Positions 1-6,823 of a DNA stretch of 6,868 bases are shown in pieces; position 1 is the first letter of the stretch, and each line of letters opens with the position of its first letter. The translations under genes and the position numbers were made by a program. Where the stretch lies: positions 1-6,868 of the forward strand of contig CAJXOV010000121.1 of NCBI GenBank assembly GCA_913057815.1, in the 5' to 3' direction. Below the pieces are notes generated by a model, which saw nothing but the letters and a program-made list of their open reading frames with translations, was not told the origin of the DNA and did no database searches. The DNA is from an uncultured Flavobacteriales bacterium (lineage in GTDB: Bacteria > Bacteroidota > Bacteroidia > Flavobacteriales_D > Sanyastnellaceae).

Positions 1-402
1 AGGTTCTAATTGTACAAAGGTTGAGGCATCAGCCTTAACTACTGCTTCATTTAAGTTTTTTTCTGAGAGTGTAATTTCCAGAAATCCGGTATGGGCAGAT
101 TTCAACTCTGTTTTATAGGTGTTGTATCCCACATAAGACACCGAAAGAGTAAAATATTCCTTAACCGCATCAAACTGAAAAGCACCAGCGTTATTCGTAA
201 TGGCTATCAGGTATTCATCTTCGAATACATGCGCGTTTATGAGAGGTTCTCCCGTTTCAGCACTTATTACTTTTCCAGAAATAGAGACTATGGTAGTTTC
301 TTTTTTCACAGAAGTACTATCAGATTCTGCAGCTAAACTCACAGTAGAACTGAAGCATAAAATGCTAACTAATAGTGATATGTATACCCGAAACTTAGTC
401 AT
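1..402 (-). CDS. TonB-dependent receptor, N-terminal part (runs off window)
   Basis: This is the first 134 codons of a gene that continues past position 1. The frame stays open from the ATG at 402-400. The product starts with a signal peptide (about residues 1-24, ending VSLA before AESDS). Residues about 40-112 read as a carboxypeptidase-regulatory-like beta-sandwich: ISGKVISAETGEPLINAHV, then TNNAGAFQF, then LSVSYVGYNTY, then LEITL. This is followed by LNEAVVKAD, the usual lead-in to a receptor plug domain. The domain order is that of Bacteroidota outer-membrane TonB-dependent receptors, which import metal chelates or oligomers using TonB energy. The barrel lies outside the window, so the substrate cannot be read. 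The ATG overlaps the stop of the upstream HTTM gene by 8 nt (ATGACTAA), implying coupled translation. Another secreted protein with the same N-terminal domain is possible but less likely. Confidence 0.85.
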   Translation of the reverse strand, partial: MTKFRVYISLLVSILCFSSTVSLAAESDSTSVKKETTIVSISGKVISAETGEPLINAHVFEDEYLIAITNNAGAFQFDAVKEYFTLSVSYVGYNTYKTELKSAHTGFLEITLSEKNLNEAVVKADASTFVQLEP

Positions 403-1906
403 ACTGTACTATCCAATCTCTTTTCTGGTCATTTTTTAAGGTCGCCAAATTTACGGTGGGATTCACGAATGGACGGTGTTTTTCTCCATTTAAACTGGCA
501 TAACTATTCGCATAAACTTCTACCAGCATTCCACGATTCTCGTAATCTTTGGCTATCACATTTGCAGCTTGAAGAATCATGTCTGGTTGAGTAACCAGTT
601 GCCTTTGCTGAAAGGCTGTAAAGTATTTGCATGGTTCTACTAAGCTTTCCTTTTGCGTTGCAATATTTTTAACTCTAAACTCCAAATGCCCAGTTTTTTC
701 CATCAACATCACTCTCCAAGAAAAACGGTATCCGCTTTCATTCCAATACAAATTTCCATCAGACAAATGATGTCTCATAGGAAGTAGGAGTTGGATGGTG
801 AAGTGGAGGACTAGTAATATTAATACTAGGGAGTTTATAGTTAGCGGTTTATAGTTTATAGTTGATAGTGTATAGTTTGGAGTTTGGGGTTTGGAGTTTA
901 TAGTTGATAGTTTGGAGTTGATGGCGTTTTTCATCAAATGCTTAGAACTCCAAACTGAACGATTAGAATCTGAACTATTAACTATGAACCATGAACTACA
1001 AACTGAGCGATTAGCATCAGAAAACCATGAACCATGAACTAGATTCAGAAAATTCCCAACAGCGCGCCAAGCCCGTTCGTGTATTTCTGCCGAAAAGAAT
1101 ACCAAAGTCAACCCAATCATCACCCAAGGAAATACGCCTATTGGAAATAATAACCAAGTCAATAGGTGAAAAGCTACCACGGCTAGATAACCTAGTGGTC
1201 TTAATTTTTTAGTGAAAAGAAGAAAAGCGATGCTTATATCGAAAAGCATTCCTGCCCACGAGAAAATGAATGCTGTTTCTTCCAGTATAAATAGTTGCCC
1301 TAACACAGGGGAATCAGCTTTGGACTGTAGCCACAAACTCATAGGCTGAGCTTTAAAAAGCCAGTCATAATTGAGTTTTGCAACGCCTGCGAAGAAATAG
1401 AGAATAGCTATCTGAAATTTTAGTGCTAGAATGCTCCACTTAGGAACTGTCCATGATTTAATACTCGGAAAGAGTTTAGAATCTACAGAAAGTGCTCGGT
1501 GAGCAGGAGTAAGTAGAAGGATAAATGCCATTAAACTAACGAAGTAATAATGGTTTAAATACGTGGTTTTGTCTATCAGTTCTACATAGGTAAAGCTGAG
1601 GAAGAACAGGAGAGAAGAAGCTCGGAAGAAAAGTCCAATCATGATTCCTACTGCTGAAACGGCCATTAGAATGAACAAACTATAGATAAATGTGGAGCTA
1701 TAAGGTAGAATCCAATCTTGCCCGAAATAGCTGAAAAAATGTGAAGGGTTTATGTAGAAATCCTCAATCCAGCCGTTATACCAAAAGCGAATGGTAGAAA
1801 ACAATACCAATGCTCCAAATAGTACACGAAAAGTAGCCAAAGGAAAAATGGCTACTTCAGTTGTAAGCTTTTTTGATATGTTTTTCAATGCATCAATCAC
1901 CGTCAT
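395..1906 (-). CDS. HTTM-domain / vitamin K-dependent gamma-carboxylase-like membrane protein
   Basis: This 503-residue integral membrane protein belongs to the HTTM family, homologous to animal vitamin K-dependent gamma-carboxylase. Hydrophobic segments fill residues about 20-270 and there is another at about 357-376. Family-like motifs include DKTTYLNHYYF (about 112-122; its His is near 119), FFAGVAKLNYDWL (171-183; Lys177) and FHLLTWLLFPIGVFPW (246-261). From memory of human GGCX, Lys177 aligns with catalytic base Lys218 and His119 with His160. The C-terminal domain has GYRFSWRVMLMEKTGH and ends in a section with VNPTVNL. Bacterial members are known mainly by homology and the reaction here is unknown. 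I prefer the ATG at 1906; a TTG at 1915 would add three residues. The start overlaps the imelysin gene by 14 nt and no Shine-Dalgarno sequence is evident. Residues about 288-358 are a repetitive insertion encoded by heptamer DNA at 833-1043, which the family does not normally have as far as I know. Confidence 0.9.
   Translation of the reverse strand: MTVIDALKNISKKLTTEVAIFPLATFRVLFGALVLFSTIRFWYNGWIEDFYINPSHFFSYFGQDWILPYSSTFIYSLFILMAVSAVGIMIGLFFRASSLLFFLSFTYVELIDKTTYLNHYYFVSLMAFILLLTPAHRALSVDSKLFPSIKSWTVPKWSILALKFQIAILYFFAGVAKLNYDWLFKAQPMSLWLQSKADSPVLGQLFILEETAFIFSWAGMLFDISIAFLLFTKKLRPLGYLAVVAFHLLTWLLFPIGVFPWVMIGLTLVFFSAEIHERAWRAVGNFLNLVHGSWFSDANRSVCSSWFIVNSSDSNRSVWSSKHLMKNAINSKLSTINSKPQTPNYTLSTINYKPLTINSLVLILLVLHFTIQLLLPMRHHLSDGNLYWNESGYRFSWRVMLMEKTGHLEFRVKNIATQKESLVEPCKYFTAFQQRQLVTQPDMILQAANVIAKDYENRGMLVEVYANSYASLNGEKHRPFVNPTVNLATLKNDQKRDWIVQYD
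833..923. repeat. Heptamer array, left arm (13 x 7 bp)
   Basis: Thirteen consecutive 7-bp units run without a slip. On the plus strand they are variants of GTTTATA, GTTTGGA and GTTGATA, with GTTAGCG, GTGTATA, GTTTGGG and GTTGATG as divergent copies. The array lies inside the HTTM gene. Because three heptamers make 21 bp, it is translated as a 7-residue period on the minus strand (INSKLST, INSKPQT, PNYTLST, INYKPLT). The flanking coding sequence is in frame on both sides. Confidence 0.9.
945..1022. repeat. 30-bp imperfect direct repeat pair within the right arm
   Basis: Positions 945-974 and 993-1022 match at 26 of 30 bases and are 48 bp apart. Both contain AACT(C/A)CAAACTGA, then CGATTAG, then ATC(T/A)GAA. 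In the HTTM protein this gives a 16-residue repeat, SDANRSVCSS followed by SDSNRSVWSS. It is a higher-order duplication superimposed on the 7-bp units. Confidence 0.85.
946..1043. repeat. Heptamer array, right arm (inverted relative to left arm)
   Basis: These are imperfect 7-bp units with the complementary sense on the plus strand: AACTCCA, AACTGAA, AACTATT, AACTATG, AACCATG, AACTACA, AACTGAG, AACCATG. CGATTAG-type units are interspersed, and there are single-base slips near 972 and 1022. AACTCCAAAC at 946-955 is the exact reverse complement of GTTTGGAGTT at 910-919 in the left arm, and TTGATG (918-923) pairs with CATCAA (932-937). The two arms can therefore fold toward a centre near 924-931. 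The array is translated in frame within the HTTM gene. Confidence 0.75.
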
Positions 1907-2981
1907 TATCAGCAAAATTGATGCTGATTCCTAAACCAGATGTCATATCTGTTTTCATTAATACTACCATGTCCTGGAGAGCCAGGTAAGCTTCATTTAC
2001 TGTATCAAATTCTGAAAGAACAGTTTCGGAAAGTGGGTCGGGAACTACTGAAAGTTTTTCTATTCCCAATTCAAATTGAGAAACCATAGCTTCATCCAGT
2101 GTTTCTCCATCAGTTCCAGTAAAATTGGTTACGCCCTCTACCAGTTCCTGAATCCCTAAATGGTCTACGCTTTTGTAGATTTCATAATGACTTTCTACGT
2201 GTGCTAAGGCCAGCTCTTGGCTATAACCTCCATAGTAACATTCTACATGCCCAGGAAGTGGCGTTTCGAAGGTTAACAATCCCAGAGGTAGAGCTATTCT
2301 AGCTCGTTTTATCTGCTCCCAGTCTTGGATATAGGCGTTAATAAAAGCGCTAAATGATGAGCCTGTAGCGAAACCAGTATTGGTAACGAATGACTCTCCG
2401 TATTCATCTTCCCAAGCGGTTTTTACTTGGCCTATTTTCTCTAATATGTCAGCGATTACGGCTTGCGCGTATGATTTAAAATCGTTTCCTTGAGCTCCGG
2501 TATAAAAGGCCAAAACTTCCGCTTCAGAGTTTCCAATCCCGTTAAACAGTAAATCTAACGCTGGAAAACCTTTCGTGTCGTTAGCTATGAGGTTGAATTC
2601 TTGGTTTTCTATGCGTTGCAATACACTAAAACTGTCTACAGGAAAAGTGTTTACGTTAGCTCTAAGATTTATATCAGAAGCCGGCCCGAATTCATATGGA
2701 CTAATAGTTTGCCAAGTAGTCCAAGAGATTTTTAACTCGTTTTTCAAGTCGGCCAAATTTTCAGAATTAGTCTCAACTGAAAAACTAACAAAAGAGTTTT
2801 GCAACGCACCCACTGAAGCCAAAGCGCTTAAATAACTGGGCTGAATGTTAAAATCCCGAATGTCCATTAGAGTAACATCGGGGTCAGAAGCTTGGCATTC
2901 TGGAGAGTCTTCTTTCCCATCACAACTCCAAAATAGAGCTGTGATGAGTAGAAGAATTGTTATAAGTTTTGTTATTCCCAT
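1893..2981 (-). CDS. Imelysin-family (peptidase M75 / IrpA-like) lipoprotein
   Basis: This 362-residue protein has a lipoprotein signal peptide with lipobox LFWSC (Cys20) and is probably anchored in the outer membrane or exposed at the surface. The rest reads as an imelysin-like helical protein. It has NTFPVDSFSVLQRIE (about 111-125), KGFPALDLLFNG (137-148), HVESHYEIYKS (261-271) and the C-terminal block MKTDMTSGLGISINFADNDGD, all typical of Bacteroidota imelysins. The family is linked to iron-regulated proteins and is usually not a demonstrated peptidase. The GxHxxE signature of canonical members appears here as GFPALD (138-143), so the His and Glu positions are Pro and Asp and a canonical metal site is doubtful. 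The ATG directly abuts the TAA of the upstream DUF4856 gene, and the 3' end overlaps the HTTM gene. The likely role is periplasmic or surface metal handling for the operon's receptor, which is inferred. Confidence 0.9.
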   Translation of the reverse strand: MGITKLITILLLITALFWSCDGKEDSPECQASDPDVTLMDIRDFNIQPSYLSALASVGALQNSFVSFSVETNSENLADLKNELKISWTTWQTISPYEFGPASDINLRANVNTFPVDSFSVLQRIENQEFNLIANDTKGFPALDLLFNGIGNSEAEVLAFYTGAQGNDFKSYAQAVIADILEKIGQVKTAWEDEYGESFVTNTGFATGSSFSAFINAYIQDWEQIKRARIALPLGLLTFETPLPGHVECYYGGYSQELALAHVESHYEIYKSVDHLGIQELVEGVTNFTGTDGETLDEAMVSQFELGIEKLSVVPDPLSETVLSEFDTVNEAYLALQDMVVLMKTDMTSGLGISINFADNDGD

Positions 2982-4166
2982 TTATAAATTCGCAGATTCT
3001 ATAAGTGTTATAGATGTGTTATTTACCAACCATTCTTTGGCAGCATTGATGTCGTCAGTGGAAGTCTCATAGAAATTAGGTCCTAATAAAGTTCTGCATT
3101 CATCTCTTTGAGCTACAGAAATATTATAGGCATCGGTGCTATGAACTAGGTTTCCTATGAAAGCATAAGCCTCAGAAAGTTCATGCATTTTAAGCGCTGG
3201 GTCATCTATGTTAGTCAAAGCAGCGTTTAAATAATGAACTGTAGTTCCAGCTATGATTTTATGCCATTCTGACCTAATGTTAGGCATTGCCAATTCGATT
3301 TGCGCTTGGTCACCATCAGTGATAGCTTGTCTAACTTCAGCGAAATCATTAAAAATGGAATTGGTTCCTAAAACTCCATCTCTTGAATTACCATATTTCC
3401 CATGGAATCGAGCATCACCTGCATTGGTTAAAAAATCAATAGGGATTCCTAAGTAACCGAATGCTTCGTCAAATTTATGCTCGTTTTCAGTGTAGTTTTT
3501 CCCATCTAAAATTTCGTTCCCATAAGCTTCAGAAAGAACACCTGCTATATAAGAATCCATAGCTTGGTAATAAAAACAATCTCCCATTAATCCTTTTTCT
3601 ATAATTTGAGTATGCTCATATCCGTTTTCATCGAAAAGGTATTTTTTATCTGAGTTAGAAGTACTTGTGACCACTCCAGCAGTTCCGTTTGAACCAACCG
3701 TAGTACTTTCAGAAGCTACTTGCATAGCATCCATTAGCGCTTCATACTCAGACTGGAAAGTGATGAAAGTTTTGCTTTTTAATTGTTTAGAAGCATCATT
3801 AGCATCTTCAGAGAAGTAAGAACTTCCTGTACCATTATTATTAGAGAACATTTCTCTTAATTGAGCTGCAGAAACTGCGTCTCCATTATTAGCTGTCTTC
3901 ATGTAAGAAGTCATTTCAGCTAACTGGTTTAATCTAGTAGTTTGACCACTATAGTTTACAGTTGTTTCGCCATCTCTAGAGAAACAATAGTCTCCATCTG
4001 CACAAGGGTTCGTAGATGCATATTCGCATGTTCCATCATCTTCTTCTGCATCCGCATCATAGTTAGTAGCGGTAGAGTCTGTACATCCTTCTTCTTTTTT
4101 ACAACCTGTAAGTAGCAGGCCTGTAGAGAGAGTTAGAAGGAAAAAAGGTTTAAGTATTTTATTCAT
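2982..4166 (-). CDS. DUF4856-domain lipoprotein
   Basis: This is the first gene of the operon, 394 residues. It has a lipoprotein signal peptide with lipobox LLTGC (Cys22). A short acidic, cysteine-bearing module follows at about 27-49: EGCTDSTATNYDADA, EEDD, then GTCEY. The pattern is common just after the anchor of Bacteroidota surface proteins. The body from about residue 58 resembles DUF4856, with the hallmark-like EHKFDEAFGYLG (229-240). A related second motif, MHELSEAYAFIG (327-338), suggests an internally duplicated helical fold. No enzymatic residues can be assigned and the function is unknown. From family knowledge, DUF4856 genes often sit beside imelysin genes and TonB-dependent receptors, which supports a role in substrate (probably metal) capture. 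The ATG at 4166 has an A-rich leader (TTTAAAAA) rather than a Shine-Dalgarno sequence, typical of the phylum. The stop TAA is immediately followed by the imelysin ATG. Confidence 0.85.
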   Translation of the reverse strand: MNKILKPFFLLTLSTGLLLTGCKKEEGCTDSTATNYDADAEEDDGTCEYASTNPCADGDYCFSRDGETTVNYSGQTTRLNQLAEMTSYMKTANNGDAVSAAQLREMFSNNNGTGSSYFSEDANDASKQLKSKTFITFQSEYEALMDAMQVASESTTVGSNGTAGVVTSTSNSDKKYLFDENGYEHTQIIEKGLMGDCFYYQAMDSYIAGVLSEAYGNEILDGKNYTENEHKFDEAFGYLGIPIDFLTNAGDARFHGKYGNSRDGVLGTNSIFNDFAEVRQAITDGDQAQIELAMPNIRSEWHKIIAGTTVHYLNAALTNIDDPALKMHELSEAYAFIGNLVHSTDAYNISVAQRDECRTLLGPNFYETSTDDINAAKEWLVNNTSITLIESANL

Positions 4167-4231
4167 TTTTTAAAGTTTTCTGCAGGTTAGGCAGGTATTG
4201 TTTTTATTTAGACTAATTCTTAATAGTGTTG

Positions 4232-4262
4232 CAAATGTATCTTTGAACTACTCCATGGGCAA
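4232..4262 (-). promoter_or_regulatory. Bacteroidota-type promoter for the four-gene operon
   Basis: On the minus strand TACATTTG (4239-4232) matches the Bacteroidota primary-sigma -7 consensus TAnnTTTG exactly. TTG (4262-4260) lies 20 nt upstream as the -33 element. Transcription would start around 4225-4228, giving a leader of roughly 60 nt before the ATG at 4166. Spacing and sequence fit well, but the start site is not measured. Confidence 0.7.
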
Positions 4263-4280
4263 TACCACTTTTGTGGTATT
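4261..4280. promoter_or_regulatory. Perfect 20-bp palindrome, candidate operator
   Basis: AATACCACTTTTGTGGTATT is an 8-bp perfect inverted repeat around a 4-base spacer. It touches the -33 TTG of the minus-strand promoter, with its centre near -44 from the predicted start site. That position suits an activator or a repressor of the operon. On the plus strand it is followed by a short T run (4279-4283), so it could act as an intrinsic terminator. However, no plus-strand gene ends upstream of it, and the stem is AT-rich. It does not resemble a Fur box. An operator is the preferred reading. Confidence 0.55.
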
Positions 4281-4450
4281 TTTCAGAAAACAGAAACGTA
4301 TAAATTAGAATTTTTGTGTGCTTTTCTTTTAGTTAGTTGCTCATTATTGAATGGTTATGTTTTGTATTTTTAAAATTGAAACAAATTTTGCAGTATGCAA
4401 CGCTTTGTCAGCTCTTTGCATCAAACGACTAAACACTCTAAAAACCTGTC

Positions 4451-6334
4451 ATGAATAAACTATACATATCACTTACCCTTTTAGCTGCTGTATTTTATTC
4501 GTTTTCTGCATTAGCATTGAAACTAGATACTCCTCATGAATCTGCTTCTTTTTATGAGCATATGTTAGAAGTAAATGCAGAGTGGAATCATCTTCCAGTA
4601 GAGAATTACACTGCTGAAGTGAATTTTAAAAATAAGGAGGAGCGAATTCAAGCTCATTTAGTGAATGTCATTGATTATTTGAATAATTATCAGCCTTTAG
4701 GTTTCACTGATGAAGTAATAGCAAAAAGAAGACAGTTATTAGAAGAATTATCGGCTTATGCAGATGCTCAAGTATTCCCAATGAATATTTATCATAATGA
4801 GCGTACTCCTTATTTCATAGACCATAGAGGGGTTCACTGTGCGGTGGGTTACTTGATTCTAAAATCTGGAAATGGAGAATTGGCTCAAACTATTTCTTCA
4901 GAACACAATTATGATTACATAAAAGAGATTACTACAAATGGTCTTACTGAATGGGCATCAGAACATGGCTTTTCAGTAGACGAATTAAAGTGGATTCAGC
5001 CGAGCTATCCACCTGCTCAACAAATGGCTGCAGTAGGCCAAGGAACGAATGGGCCTGTAACGGTAATGAGTCGTTTCAGTAATGAGGGATTAGTTATCGC
5101 TGGAGAATTCACAGAGCTGGATGGATTGGAATGTTTGAATATTGGTATATATGATGGAGAGGCATTGTCCTGTTTAGGAAATGGAATAGAAGGAATAGTT
5201 TCAGATGTATTGATGAATAGTTCAGGAGTTTATGCTGTTGGTGAATTGGTTTTTGAGGGTGATATTTATCCTTTGGCCGTATTTGAAAATGGTAATTGGG
5301 AACACATTAACTTACCTGAATTTGAGGGTTATACAGGGACTGCAATTGGAAATGGAATATCTATTCTAGTGTCTGGAGACATAGTAACTTACAGAGCAGA
5401 AGTAGTGGTTCAAAATTTAGAGGTATCAGATGATAGTCATGTGTTTTGGTATAATTCAACAGGAGAATGGGAATTACAGTTTAGCGTTAACGGAAAAATA
5501 AATGATATTCATGTCAGTGGGGCTTTCGAAAGAGCTTACGGAGGTGATTTTAACTCAGTAGTTTATGAGAATGAGAACTACGAAACACAAAATGTGGTTA
5601 TTTACAAGCCAAGTATTTATGAAGATGAGAATATTGAAGTGTTCAATGGAGCTATTTGTCCAGAAGTGAATACGATCGAAAAAGTGGGAGATAAGTATTT
5701 TTTTGGCGGTTTTTGTGGAACCGAAAACCAAGAACCTGAAGTATGTCTAACTAGCTATTTGAATGGAATCTCACAGCCAGTGTTCATCAATAGTAATTCT
5801 CTAGATTATGAAATTCGTTCAATTCTCTATGATAATAACACTCGACTCTTGCTAGGTGGAGATTTTTATGCAGGTCCTGAAGCTGGATTAATTAGTGGAG
5901 AGAATTTGGGAGTTTTTGATTTTGTTAGTAATTACATTTTTCCCTTGGCAGCCACTGATTCAGGGGTGAATGCTATTGAATATTTTTCAGGAGAATATTA
6001 TGTAGGTGGAGATTTTTCATTTAATCTTGATTTAGAGTTAAATCACTTAGCCAAGATTACAGACTCTTCAAACACATTAAAAGAACAATCAAAAATCTCT
6101 TTCAAAGCTTATCCTAACCCAGCGTCAAACACCTTAAATATTCAGTTAGAGAATCGAAAAGAAGCTACTATAGAATTGATTTCAATAACTGGCCAAACAG
6201 TTTTATCCGAAACTTTTGATGGCACTCCAACAGGATCAGTACAACTAAATGTTTCAGATCTCACTAGAGGGTTTTATTACCTAAGAGTGGATCAGCTTGG
6301 TGATATAACTACGATCAAGGTAGTTTTAGAATAA
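4451..6334 (+). CDS. Secreted T9SS cargo protein with propeller-like repeats and C-terminal sorting domain
   Basis: This 627-residue protein starts with a signal peptide (about 1-23, ending near ALALK). Residues about 30-187 form a compact N-terminal module with YFIDHRGVHCAVGYLI (121-136) and LKWIQPSYPP (179-188). I have seen this kind of module at the start of other Bacteroidota secreted proteins but cannot name it. Residues about 200-535 contain spaced glycine-rich strands: VIAGEF (215), YAVGEL (261), ILVSGD (305), YGGDF (363), FFGGF (417), LLGGDF (467) and YVGGDF (517). The period of about 45-55 residues suggests a seven-bladed beta-propeller. Residues about 550-627 are a T9SS type A sorting domain: KAYPNPASNTLNIQL, then ELISITGQTV, then LTRGFYYLRV, then a KVVLE end. 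The protein is therefore exported to the cell surface or medium. No catalytic residues are evident; binding is a plausible role. It is divergent from the minus-strand operon and probably independent of it. Confidence 0.9.
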   Translation: MNKLYISLTLLAAVFYSFSALALKLDTPHESASFYEHMLEVNAEWNHLPVENYTAEVNFKNKEERIQAHLVNVIDYLNNYQPLGFTDEVIAKRRQLLEELSAYADAQVFPMNIYHNERTPYFIDHRGVHCAVGYLILKSGNGELAQTISSEHNYDYIKEITTNGLTEWASEHGFSVDELKWIQPSYPPAQQMAAVGQGTNGPVTVMSRFSNEGLVIAGEFTELDGLECLNIGIYDGEALSCLGNGIEGIVSDVLMNSSGVYAVGELVFEGDIYPLAVFENGNWEHINLPEFEGYTGTAIGNGISILVSGDIVTYRAEVVVQNLEVSDDSHVFWYNSTGEWELQFSVNGKINDIHVSGAFERAYGGDFNSVVYENENYETQNVVIYKPSIYEDENIEVFNGAICPEVNTIEKVGDKYFFGGFCGTENQEPEVCLTSYLNGISQPVFINSNSLDYEIRSILYDNNTRLLLGGDFYAGPEAGLISGENLGVFDFVSNYIFPLAATDSGVNAIEYFSGEYYVGGDFSFNLDLELNHLAKITDSSNTLKEQSKISFKAYPNPASNTLNIQLENRKEATIELISITGQTVLSETFDGTPTGSVQLNVSDLTRGFYYLRVDQLGDITTIKVVLE

Positions 6335-6460
6335 CTCAGATGTTTATAATAAAGACTGTTTTAGCTTAATTATTTGTCCGTCAGGTTTTTGGTTTTTGAG
6401 ATCCATAACTTTTAGCGTGAATATTCGTAAGGGTGGTATAACACCAATAACTTTTATAGC
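6335..6460. other. Intergenic spacer with no clear signal
   Basis: This spacer separates two plus-strand genes. I see no convincing terminator hairpin after 6334 and no TAnnTTTG match. A short GGTG/CACC inverted repeat (about 6432-6445) lies upstream of the next gene, but it is too small to interpret. Confidence 0.4.
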
Positions 6461-6823
6461 ATGCTTAAATTTTTTCCGTTAGTATTTTTCTTTCTAACCA
6501 CTATCAATTTAAATCACTCGTTTGCCACAGATTATAGTAATCAAGTTTCTGGAGATCTTTCATCTACGAATAGCACAATTAACGTAAAGCTTAATTTTAA
6601 ATTAGTAGAAATCGATCAGGACTGTGATATTAGAATTATCACAGTAGGAAACAAAGAATACGCTTCAGGAAATGTCTCCAAAGAGAATTCTTCATTAGAT
6701 TTTAAGGTTAACTTAAATGAGATTTATACGCTAGAAATTTCAAATCCTGAAATAGGGCTTATTGAGCACATGTTTACCTGTTCTTCTGCTGCTAATGAAG
6801 TTCAGCATGGAATAGTCCTAGAA
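6461..6823 (+). CDS. Secreted protein of unknown function, 3' truncated by contig end
   Basis: The 121 genuine codons begin with a signal peptide (about residues 1-22, ending SFA before TDYSN). The remainder is polar and rich in beta-strand-like alternation, for example TINVKLNFKLVE, DCDIRIITV and LDFKVNLNEIYTLEI. It has two cysteines (55 and 107) that could form a disulfide. I do not recognise a family; a small beta-sandwich is plausible. The reading frame runs directly into adapter sequence at 6824. The apparent stop TGA at 6842-6844 and the six residues before it (LSLIHI) are therefore not part of the gene, and its true length is unknown. It lies 126 nt downstream of the T9SS cargo gene on the same strand. 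Confidence 0.7.

Noticed and set aside
91..439. Two overlapping plus-strand ORFs of about 80 residues
   Set aside because: They lie antisense to the TonB-dependent receptor start, whose minus-strand translation gives a clear signal peptide and domain.
833..1043. CRISPR array
   Set aside because: The repeat period is 7 bp with no spacers, the arms are inverted, and the region is translated in frame within a gene.
1027..1212. 61-residue plus-strand ORF starting in the heptamer region
   Set aside because: It is antisense to the HTTM gene, begins in repetitive DNA and has no recognisable domain or start signal.
2575..3072. Plus-strand ORFs of 75-86 residues opposite the imelysin and DUF4856 genes
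   Set aside because: They are shadows of strong minus-strand genes and have no protein-like features.
4337..4363. Possible promoter for the T9SS cargo gene (TTG plus TATGTTTT)
   Set aside because: The -7 element has a mismatch at the important last G and the spacing is only 16 nt, so it is too weak to call.
4388..4400. Small palindrome TTGCA-GTA-TGCAA upstream of the T9SS cargo gene
   Set aside because: A 5-bp stem is expected by chance in a window this size, and there is no second copy or promoter alignment.
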